From: Andrena cerasifolii
Lineage: Eukaryota > Arthropoda > Insecta > Hymenoptera > Andrenidae
Assembly (NCBI RefSeq): GCF_050908995.1
Contig: NW_027484957.1
Coordinates: forward strand, 1 to 64,000
DNA length: 64,000 nucleotides
Reading direction: 5' to 3'
The notes under the pieces were generated by a model. That model did not search any database. It saw nothing but the letters and a program-made list of their open reading frames with translations, and was not told the DNA's origin. Position numbers and translations under genes: made by a program. Positions 1-10,553 of the stretch are shown here, piece after piece. How positions within the stretch are numbered: the first letter of the stretch is position 1; each line of letters opens with the position of its first letter.

Positions 1-279
1 CTGTTTAACGAAGAGACGCAGAATTTTCGAACGCCTCTTGCAAGGCCTGCGCCTCTTATTTGCAACTTTAAGGCGATGCCTTTGAAGCTGAAATTTAGTA
101 TACCTCTTTCCACTTCATGTTCTCCTGATATATTGGCCAAAATCTGGCGAAAATTTTCAGAATGCACAAAATTGGGCTTTGTAACAGGAGAACATGCCGT
201 CGAAAGAGATGGCACAAAGTAACGTCTCTGGAGAGCAAATCAAAGAGCGAGAAGTGGCGCAGGTGTTTCGAGACAGTGA
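1..279 (+). repeat. Reference satellite monomer (copy 1)
   Basis: This copy is used to number monomer positions. It contains 123 G+C of 279 and 13 CpG by hand count, close to the CpG number expected from composition. Landmarks: TTCGAA at 26-31, AGGCCT at 43-48, GTATAC at 98-103, the 8-base palindrome TTGGCCAA at 133-140, and CAAATCAAAG at 237-246. In about half of all copies position 229 is C, giving the 10-base palindrome TCTCCGGAGA at 225-234. The main variable sites are 1, 10-12, 15, 41-52, 78-82, 110-119, 144-149, 157-164, 174, 190, 201, 209-213 and 229. The stretch from about 83 to 109 is close to invariant. No internal subrepeat was seen. Confidence 0.95.
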
Positions 280-837
280 TTGTTTAACAACGAGACGCAG
301 AATTTTCGAACGCCTCTTGAAAGACCTGCGCCTCTTATTTGCAACTTTAAGGCGATGCCTTTGAAGCTGAAATTTAGTATACCTCTTTCGACTTCATGTT
401 CTCCTGATATATTGGCCAAAATATGGCGAAAATTTTCAGAATGCACAAAATTGGGCTTTGTAACAGGAGAACATGCCGTCGAAAGAGATGGCACAAAGTA
501 ACGTCTCTGGAGAGCAAATCAAAGAGCGAGAAGTGGCGCAGGTGTTTCGAGACAGTGATTGTTTAACAACGAGACGCAGAATTTTCGAACGCCTCTTGAA
601 AGACCTGCGCCTCTTATTTGCAACTTTAAGGCGATGCCTTTGAAGCTGAAATTTAGTATACCTCTTTCGACTTCATGTTCTCCTGATATATTGGCCAAAA
701 TATGGCGAAAATTTTCAGAATGCACAAAATTGGGCTTTGTAACAGGAGAACATGCCGTCGAAAGAGATGGAACAAAGTAACGTCTCCGGAGAGCAAATCA
801 AAGAGCGAGAAGTGGCGGAGATATTTCGAGACAGTGA
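280..837. repeat. Adjacent, almost identical monomer pair
   Basis: Monomers 2 and 3 of the window share rare variants in combination: GAAAGACCTG, TTTCGACTTC and AAAATATGGCG. They differ mainly near their 3' ends (GGCACAAAG against GGAACAAAG, TCTCTGG against TCTCCGG). Side-by-side identity greater than that to other neighbours indicates a recent single-monomer duplication. Confidence 0.75.
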
Positions 838-3800
838 CTGTTTAACGAAGACACGCAGAATTTTCGAACGCCTCTTGAAAGACCTGCGCCTCTTATTTGC
901 AACTTTAAGGCGATCCCTTTGAAGCTGAAATTTAGTATACCTCTTTCCACTTCATTTTCTCCTGATATATTGGCCAAAATCTGGCGAAAATTTCGAGAAT
1001 ACACAAAATTGAGCTTTGTAACAGGACAACATGCCGTTGAAAGAGATGGAACAAAGTAACGTCTCTGGAGAGCAAATCAAAAAGCGAGAAGTGGCGCAGA
1101 TGTTTCGAGACAGTGACTGTTTAACGAAGACACGCAGAATTTTCGAACGCCTCCTGAAAGGCCTGCGCCTCTTATTTGCAACTTTAAGGCGATGCCTTTG
1201 AAGCTGAAATATAGTATACCTCTTTCCACTTCATGTTCTCCTGATATATTGGCCAAAATCTGGAGAAAATTTTCAGAATGCACAAAATTGGGCTTTGTAA
1301 CAGGAGAACATGCCGTCGAAAGAGATGGCACAAAGTAAGGTCTCCGGAGAGCAAATCAAAGAGCGAGAAGAGGCGCAGGTGTTTAGAGACAGTGACTGTT
1401 TAACGAAGAGACGCAGAATTTTCGAACGCCTCTTGAAAGGCCTGCACCTCTTATTTGCAACTTTAAGGCGATGCCTTTGAAGCTGAAATTTAGTATACCT
1501 CTTTCCACTTCATGTTCTCCTGATATATTGGCCAAAATCTGGCGAAAATTTCGAGAATACACAAAATTGTGCTTTGTAACAGGACAACATGCCTTTGAAA
1601 GAGATGGAACAAAGTAACGTCTCTGGAGAGCAAATCAAAGAGCGAGAAGTGGCGCAGGTGTTTCGAGACAGTGATTGTTTAACAACGAGACGCAGAATTT
1701 TCGAACGCCTCTTGAAATGCCTGCGCCTCTTATTTGCAACTTTAAGGCGATGCCTTTGAAGCTGAAATATAGTATACCTCTTTCCACTTCATGTTCTCCT
1801 GATATATTGGCCAAAATCTGGAGAAAATTTTCAGAATGCACAAAATTGGGCTTTGTAACAGGAGAACATGCCGTCGAAAGAGATGGCACAAAGTAACGTC
1901 TCCGGAGAGCAAATCAAAGAGCGAGAAGTGGCGCAGGTGTTTCGAGAAAGTGATTGTTTAACAACGAGACGCAGAATTTTCGAACGCCTCTTGAAAGGCC
2001 TGCACCTCTTATTTGCAACTTTAAGGCGATGCCTTTGAAGCTGAAATTTAGTATACATTTTCCACTTCATTTTCCCCTGATATATTGGCCAAAATCTGGC
2101 GAAAATTTTCAGAATGCACAAAATTGGGCTTTGTAATAGGAGAACATGCCGTCGAAAGAGATGGAACAAAGTAACGTCTCCGGAGAGCAAATCAAAGAGC
2201 GAGAAGTGGCGCAGGTGTTTCGAGACAGTGACTGTTTAACGAAGACACGCAGAATTTTCGAACGCCTCCTGAAAGGCCTGCGCCTCTTATTTGCAACTTT
2301 AAGGCGATGGCTTTGAAGCTGAAATTTAGTATACCTTTTCCACTTCATGTTCTCCTGATATATTGGCCAAAATCTGGCGAAAATTTCGAGAATACACAAA
2401 ATTGTGCTTTGTAACAGGACAACATGCCGTTGAAAGAGATGGAACAAAGTAACGTCTCTGGAGAGCAAATCAAAGAGCGAGAAGTGGCGCAGGTGTTTCG
2501 ATACAGTGATTGTTTAACAACGAGACGCAGAATTTTCGAACGCCTCTTGAAAGGGCTGCGCCTCTTATTTGCAACTTTAAGGCGATGCCTTTGAAGCTGA
2601 AATTTAGTATACCTCTTTCCACTTCATTTTCTCCTGATATATTGGCCAAAATCTGGCGAAAATTTCGAGAATACACAAAATTGAGCTTTGTAACAGGACA
2701 ACATGCCGTTGAAAGAGATGGAACAAAGTAACGTCTCTGGAGAGCAAATCAAAGAGCGAGAAGTGGCGCAGGTGTTTCGAGACAGTGATTGTTTAACAAC
2801 GAGACGCAGAATTTTCGAACGCCTCTTGCAAGGCCTGCGCCTCTTATTTGCAACTTTAAGGCGATGCCTTTGAAGCTGAAATATAGTATACCTCTTTCCA
2901 CTTCATGTTCTCCTGATATATTGGCCAAAATCTGGAGAAAATTTTCAGAATGCACAAAATTGGGCTTTGTAACAGGAGAACATGCCGTCGAAAGAGATGG
3001 CACAAAGTAACGTCTCCGGAGAGCAAATCAAAGAGCGAGAAGAGGCGCAGATGTTTCGAGACAGTGACTGTTTAACGAAGAGACGCAGAATTTTCGAACG
3101 CCTCTTGCAAGGCCTGCGCCTCTTATTTGCAACTTTAAGGCGATGCCTTTGAAGCTGAAATTTAGTATACCTCTTTCCACTTCATGTTCTCCTGATATAT
3201 TGGCCAAAATCTGGAGAAAATTTTCAGAATGCACAAAATTGGGCTTTGTAACAGGAGAACATGCCGTCGAAAGAGATGGCACAAAGTAACGTCTCTGGAG
3301 AGCAAATCAAAGAGCGAGAAGTGGCGCAGGTGTTTCGAGACAGTGATTGTTTAACAACGAGACGCAGAATTTTCGAACGCCTCTTGCAAAGCCTGCGCCT
3401 CTTATTTGCAACTTTGAGGCGATGCCTTTGAAGCTGAAATTTAGTATACCTCGTTCGACTTCATGTTCTCCTTATATATTGGCCAAAATCTGGCGAAAAT
3501 TTTCAGAATGCACAAAATTGGGCTTTGTAACAGGAGAACATGCCGTCGAAAGATATGGAACAAAGTAACGTCTCCGGAGAGCAAATCAAAGAGCGAGAAG
3601 TGGCGCAGATATTTCGAGACAGTGACTGTTTAACGAAGACACGCAGACTTTTCGAACGCCTCTTGAAAGACCTGCGCCTCTTATTTGCAACTTTAAGGCG
3701 ATCCCTTTGAAGCTGAAATTTAGTATACCTCTTTCCACTTCATGTTCTCCTGATATATTGGCCAAAATCTGGCGAAAATTTTCAGAATGCACAAAATTGG

Positions 3801-6800
3801 GCTTTGTAACAGGAGAACATGCCGTCGAAAGAGATGGCACAAAGTAACGTCTCCGGAGAGCAAATCAAAGAGCGAGAAGTGGCGCAGGTGTTTCGAGACA
3901 GTGATTGTTTAACAACGAGACGCAGAATTTTCGAACGCCTCTTGAAAGGCCTGCACCTCTTATTTGCAACTTTAAGGCGATGCCTTTGAAGCTGAAATTT
4001 ATTATACCTTTTCCACTTCATGTTCTCCTGATATATTGGCCAAAATCTGGCGAAAATTTTCAGAATGCACAAAATTGTGCTTTGTAACAGGAGAACATGC
4101 CGTCGAAAGAGATGGAACAAAGTAACGTCTCCGGAGAGCAAATCAAAGAGCGAGAAGTGGCGCAGATGTTTCGAGACAGTGACTGTTTAACGAAGACACG
4201 CAGAATTTTCGAACGCCTCCTGAAAGGCCTGCGCCTCTTATTTGCAACTTTAAGGCGATGCCTTTAAAGCAGAAATTTAGTATACCTCTTTCCACTTCAT
4301 TTTCTCCAGATATATTTGCCAAAATCTGGCGAAAATTTCGAGAATACACAAAATTGTGCTTTGTAACAGGACAACATGCCGTTGAAAGAGATGGAACAAA
4401 GTAACGTCTCTGGAGACCAAATCAAAGAGCGAGAAGTGGCGCAGGTGTTTCGAGACAGTGATTGTTTAACAACGAGACGCAGAATTTTCGAACGCCTCTT
4501 GAAAGGCCTGCACCTCTTATTTGCAACTTTAAGGCGATGCCTTTGAAGCTGAAATTTAGTATACCTTTTCCACTTCATTTTCCCCTGATATATTGGCCAA
4601 AATCTGGCGAAAATTTTCAGAATGCACAAAATTGGGCTTTGTAATAGGACAACATGCCGTTGAAAGAGATGGAACAAAGTAACGTCTCTGGAGAGCAAAT
4701 CAAAAAGCGAGAAGTGGCGCAGGTGTTTCGAGACAGTGACTGTTTAACGAAGAGACGCAGAATTTTCGAACGCCTCTTGAAATGCCTGCGCCTCTTATTT
4801 GCAACTTTAAGGCGATGCCTTTGAAGCTGAAATTTAGTATACCTCATTCCACTTCATTTTCTCCTGATATATTGGCCAAAATCTGGCGAAAATTTCGAGA
4901 ATACACAAAATTGAGCTTTGTAACTGGAGAACATGCCGTCGAAAGAGATGGCACAAAGTAACGTCTCCGGACAGCAAACGAAAGAGCGAGAAGTGGCGCA
5001 GGTGTTTCGAGACAGTGACTGTTTAACGAAGAGACGCAGAATTTTCGAACGCCTCTTGCAAGGCCCGCGCCTCTTATTTGCAACTTTAAGGCGATGCCTC
5101 TGAAGCTGAAATTTAGTATACCTCTTTCCACTTCATGTTCTCCTGATATATTGGCCAAAATCTGGCGAAAATTTTCAGAATGCACAAAATTGGGCTCTGT
5201 AACAGGAGAACATTCCGTCGAAAGAGATGGCACAAAGTAACGTCTCCGGAGAGCAAATCAAAGAGCGAGAAGAGGCGCAGATGTTTGGAGACAGTGACTG
5301 TTTAACGAAGAGACGCAGAATTTTCGACGCCTCTTGCAAGGCCTGCGCCTCTTATTTGCAACTTTAAGGCGATGCCTTTGAAGCTGAAATTTAGTATACC
5401 TCTTTCCACTTCATGTTCTCCTGATATATTGGCCAAAATCTGGCGAAAATTTCGAGAATACACAAAATTGAGCTTTGTAACAGGACAACATGCCGTTGAA
5501 AGAGATGGAACAAAGTAACGTCTCTGGAGAGCAAATCAAAGAGCGAGAAGTGGCGCAGGTGTTTCGAGACAGTGATTGTTTAACAACGAGACGCAGAATT
5601 TTCGAACGCCTCTTGAAAGGCCTGCGCCTCTTATTTGCAACTTTAAGGCGATGCCTTTGAAGCTGAAATTTAGTATACCTCTTTCCACTTCATTTTCTCC
5701 TGATATATTAGCCAAAACCTGGCGAAAATTTCGAGAATACACAAAATTGAGCTTTGTAACAGGACAACATGCCGTTGAAAGAGATGGAACAAAGTAACGT
5801 CTCTGGAGAGCAAATCAAAGAGCGAGAAGTGGCGCAGGTGTTTCGAGACAGTGATTGTTTAACAACGAGACGCAGAATTTTCGAACGCCTCTTGCAAGGC
5901 CTGCGCCTCTTATTTGCAACTTTAAGGCGATGCCTTTGAAGCTGAAATTTAGTATACCTCTTTCGACTTCATGTTCTCCTGATATATTGGCCAAAATCTG
6001 GCGAAAATTTTCAGAATGCACAAAATTGGGCTTTGTAACAGGAGAACATGCCGTCGAAAGAGATGGCACAAAGTAACGTCTCCGGAGAGCAAATCAAAGA
6101 GCGAGAAGAGGCGCAGATGTTTCGAGACAGTGACTGTTTAACGAAGAGACGCAGAATTTTCGAACGCCTCTTGCAAGGCCTGCGCCTGTTATTTGCAACT
6201 TTAAGGCGATGCCTTTGAAGCTGAAATTTAGTATACCTCTTTCCACTTCATGTTCTCCTGATATATTGGCCAAAATCTGGAGAAAATTTTCAGAATGCAC
6301 AAAATTGGGCTTTGTAACAGGAGAACATGCCGTCGAAAGAGATGGCACAAAGTAACGTCTCCGGAGAGCAAATCAAAGAGCGAGAAGTGGCGCTGATATT
6401 TCGAGACAGTGACTGTTTAACGAAGACACGCAGAATTTCCGAACGCCTCTTGCAAGGCCTGCGCCTCTTATTTGCAACTTTAAGGCGATGCCTTTGAAGC
6501 TGAAATTTAGTATACCTCTTTCCACTTCATGTTCTCCTGATATATTGGCCAAAATCTGGCGAAAATTTCTAGAATACACAAAATTGAGCTTTGTAACAGG
6601 ACAACATGCCGTTGAAAGAGATGGAACAAAGTAACGTCTCTGGAGAGCAAATCAAAGAGCGAGAAGTGGCGCAGGTGTTTCGAGACAGTGATTGTTTAAC
6701 AACGAGACGCAGAATTTTCGAACGCCTCTTGAAAGGCCTGCGCCTCTTATTTGCAACTTTAAGGCGATGCCTTTGAAGCTGAAATTTAGTATACCTCTTT

Positions 6801-6930
6801 CCACTTCATTTTCTCCTGATATATTGGCCAAAACCTGGCGAAAATTTCGAGAATACACCAAATTGAGCTTTGTAACAGGAAAACATGCCGTTGAAAGAGA
6901 TGGAACAAAGTAACGTCTCTGGAGAGCAAA

Positions 6931-9900
6931 TCAAAGAGCGAGAAGTGGCGCAGGTGTTTCGAGACAGTGATTGTTTAACAACGAGACGCAGAATTTTGGA
7001 ACTCCTCTTGCAAGGCCTGCACCTCTTATTTGCAACTTTAAGGCGATGCCTTTGAAGCTGAAATTTAGTATACCTTTTCCACTTCATTTTCCCCTGATAT
7101 ATTGGCCAAAATCTGGCGAAAATTTTCAGAATGCACAAAATTGGGCTTTGTAATAGGAGAACATGCCGTCGAAAGAGATGGAACAAAGTAACGTCTCCGG
7201 AGAGCAAATCAAAGAGCGAGAAGTGGCGCAGATGTTTCGAGACAGTGACTGTTTAACGAAGACACGCAGAATTTTCGAACGCCTCTTGCAAGGCCTGCGC
7301 CTCTTATTTGCAACTTTAAGGCGATGCCTTGGAAGCTGAAATTTAGTATACCTCGTTCGACTTCATGTTCTCCTGATATATTGGCCAAAATCTGGCGAAA
7401 ATTTTCAGAATGCACAAAATTGGGCTTTGTAACAGGAGAACATGCCGTCGAAAGATATGGAACAAAGTAACGTCTCCGGAGAGCAAATCAAAGAGCGAGA
7501 AGTGGCGCAGATATTTCGAGACAGTGACTGTTTAACGAAGACACGCAGAATTATCGAACGCCTCTTGAAAGACCTGCGCCTCTTATTTGCAACTTTAAGG
7601 CGATCCCTTTGAAGCTGAAATTTAGTATACCTCTTTCCACTTCATTTTCTCCTGATATATTGGCCAAAATCTGGCGAAAATTTCGAGAATACACAAAATT
7701 GAGCTTTGTAACAGGACAACATGCCGTTGAAAGAGATGGAACAAAGTAACGTCTCTGGAGAGCAAATCAAAGAGCGAGAAGTGGCGCAGGTGTTTCGAGA
7801 CAGTGATTGTTTAACAACGAGACGCAGAATTTTCGAACGCCTCTTGAAAGGCCTGCGCCTCTTATTTGCAACTTTAAGGCGATGGCTTTGAAGCTGAAAT
7901 TTAGTATACCTCTTTCCACTTCATGTTCTCCTGATATATTGGCCAAAATCTGGCGAAAATTTTCAGAATGCACAAAATTGGGCTTTGTAATAGGAGAACA
8001 TGCCGTCGAAAGAGATGGAACAAAGTAACGTCTCCGGAGAGAAAATCAAAGAGCGAGAAGTGGCGCAGATATTTCGAGACAGTGACTGTGTAACGAAGAC
8101 ACGCAGAATTTTCGAACGCCTCTTGAAAGGCCTGCGCCTCTTATTTGCAACTTTAAGGCGATGCCTTTGAAGCTGAAATTTAGTATACCTCTTTCCACTT
8201 CATTTTCTCCTGATATATTGGCCAAAATCTGGCGAAAATTTCGAGAATACACAAAATTGAGCTTTGTAACAGGACAACATGCCGTTGAAAGAGATGGAAC
8301 AAAGTAACGCCTCTGGAGAGCAAATCAAAGAGCGAGAAGTGGCGCAGGTGTTTCGAGACAGTGATTGTTTAACAACGAGACGCAGAATTTTCGAACGCCT
8401 CTTGCAAGGCCTGCACCTCTTATTTGCAACTTTAAGGCGATGCCTTTGAAGCTGAAATTTAGTATACCTCTTTCCACTTCATTTTCTCCTGATATATTGG
8501 CCAAAACCTGGCGAAAATTTCGAGAATACACAAAATTGTGCTTTGTAACAGGACAACATGCCGTTGAAAGAGATGGAACAAAGTAACGTCTCTGGAGAGC
8601 AAATCAAAGAGCGAGAAGTGGCGCAGGTGTTTCGAGACAGTGATTGTTTAACAACGAGACGCAGAATTTTCGAACGCCTCTTGAAAGGCCTGCGCCTCTT
8701 ATTTGCAACTTTAAGGCGATGCCTTTGAAGCTGAAATTTAGTATACCTCTTTCCACTTCATTTTCTCCTGATATATTGGCCAAAACCTGGCGAAAGTTTC
8801 GAGAATACACAAAATTGTGCTTTGTTACAGGACAACATGCCGTTGAAAGAGATGGAACAAAGTAACGTCTCCGGAGAGCAAATCAAAGAGCGAGAAGGGC
8901 GCAGATGTTTCGAGACAGTGACTGTTTAACAACGAGACGCATAATTTTCGAACGCCTCTTGAAAGGCCTGCGCCTCTTATTTGCAACTTTAAGGCGATGC
9001 ATTTGAAGCTGAAATTTAGTATACCTCTTTCGACTTCATGTTCTCCTGATATATTGGCCAAAATCTGGCGAAAATTTTCAGAATACACAAAATTGGGCTT
9101 TGTAACAGGAGAACATGCCGTCGAAAGAGATGGAACAAAGTAATGTCTCCGGAGAGCAAATCAAAGAGCGAGAAGTGGCGCAGGTGTTTCGAGACAGTGA
9201 CTGTTTCACGAAGAGACGCAGAATTTTCGAAAGCCTCTTGAAAGGCCTGCGCCTCTTATTTGCAAAGTTAAGGCGATGCCTTTGAAGCTGAAATTTAGTA
9301 TACCTCTTTCCACTTCATTTTCTCCTGATATATTGGCCAAAACCTGGCGAAAATTTTCAGAATGCACAAAATTGGGCTTTGTAACAGGAGAACATGCCGT
9401 CGAAAGAGATGTCACAAAGTAACGTCTCCGGAGAGCAAATCAAAGAGCCAGAAGTGGCGCAGATGTTTCGAGACAGTGACTGTTTAACGAAGAGACGCAG
9501 AATTTTCGAACGCTTCTGGAAAGGCCTGCGCCTCTTATTTGCAACTTTAAGGCGATGCCTTTGAAGCTGAAATTTAGTATACCTCTTTCCACTTCATTTT
9601 CTCCGGATATATTGGCCAAAATCTGGCAAAAATTTCGAGAATACACAAAATTGTGCTTTGTAACAGGACAACATGCCGTTGAAAGAGATGGAACAAAGTA
9701 ATGTCTCTGGAGAGCAAATCAAAGAGCGAGAAGTGGCGCAGGTGTTTCGAGACAGTGATTGTTTAACAACGAGACGCAGAATTTTCGAACGCCTCTTGAA
9801 AGGCCTGCGCCTCTTATTTGCAACTTTAAGGCGATGCATCTGAAGCTGAAATTTAGTATACCTCTTTCGACTTCATGTTCTCCTGATATATTGACCAAAA

Positions 9901-10553
9901 TCTGGCGAATATTTCGAGAATACACAAAATGGAGCTTTGCAACAGGACAACATGCCGTCGAAAGAGATGGAACAAAGTAACGTCTCTGGAGAGCAAATCA
10001 AAGAGCGAGAAGTGGCGCAGATGTTTCGAGACAGTGACTGTTTAACGAAGACACGCAGAATTTTCGAACGCCTCTTGAAAGTCCTGCGCCTCTTATTTGC
10101 AACTTTAAGGCGATGCCTTTGAAGCTGAAATTTAGTATACCTCTTTCCACTTCATTTCTCCTGATATATTGGCCAAAATCTGGCGAAAATTTCGAGAATA
10201 CACAAAATTGAGCTTTGTAACAGGACAACATGCCGTTGAAAGAGATGGAACAAAGTAACGCCTCTGGAGAGCAAATCAAAGAGCGAGAAGTGGCGCAGGT
10301 GTTTCGAGACAGTGATTGTTTAACAACGAGACGCAGAATTTTCGAACGCCTCTTGCAAGGCCTGCACCTCTTATTTGCAACTTTAAGGCGATGCCTTTGA
10401 AGCTGAAATTTAGTATACCTCTTTCCACTTCATTTCTCCTGATATATTGGCCAAAACCTGGCGAAAATTTCGAGAATACACAAAATTGTGCTTTGTAACA
10501 GGACAACATGCCGTTGAAAGAGATGGAACAAAGTAACGTCTCTGGAGAGCAAA
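6931..10553. repeat. 13-monomer higher-order repeat, copy 1
   Basis: Thirteen monomers in a fixed order that recurs immediately downstream, 13 x 279 = 3,627 bases on. Shared rare markers: TTTTGGAACTCC (about 6,995 and 10,618), GCCTTGGAAGC (7,327 and 10,947), ATTATCGAAC (7,551 and 11,171), GAGAGAAAATC (8,037 and 11,657), TAACGCCTCTGG (8,305 and 11,925) and GAGCCAGAAG (9,446). The later monomers are types e, an f/g hybrid, a, b and c of the zone II cycle. Private to this copy are a one-base deletion near 8,892 and a substitution near 9,930. Confidence 0.85.

Larger units (their letters stand above)
1..6930. repeat. Zone I: heterogeneous monomers, weak higher-order structure
   Basis: About 25 monomers that vary more among themselves than those further right. 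A distinctive monomer (with CTGCACCTC, a one-base-shorter run after GTATAC, TTTCCCCTG and GTAATAGGA) begins near 1,954, 4,462 and 6,971, spaced 9 monomers apart. The last of these is the first monomer of the next zone. A monomer pair at about 3,347-3,840 with CTCGTTCGAC and GATCCCTTTG resembles the pair at 7,209-7,766, 14 monomers on. The CGATCG and GAAGAACATG variants common in zone III were not seen here. One-base deletions that shift the phase occur near 2,047, 2,335, 4,009, 4,565 and 5,326. Confidence 0.8.

Noticed and set aside
43..85. Hairpins AGGC/GCCT (43-54) and AAGGC/GCCTT (70-82)
   Set aside because: Stems of four to five pairs that partly compete with each other, and the second is broken by the common GATGCATTTG variant. 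No structured RNA is supported.
127..140. TATA-like promoter GATATATTGG
   Set aside because: It occurs in every monomer at a fixed place, with no gene downstream. Short AT-rich matches are expected by chance.
141..173. Phased A-tract bend (AAAA, AAAATTT, AAAATT)
   Set aside because: The spacings, about 12 and 17 bases, do not follow the helical repeat well, so a strong intrinsic bend is not supported by reading alone.
260..275. Pol III B box (tRNA or 5S origin of the satellite)
   Set aside because: GTTTCGAGACA resembles the B box core only partly (about seven of ten fixed positions), no convincing A box lies upstream, and no cloverleaf could be drawn.
1..279. CENP-B box
   Set aside because: TTCG occurs at positions 26-29 and 267-270, but neither is followed by the required A and CGGG at the right spacing.
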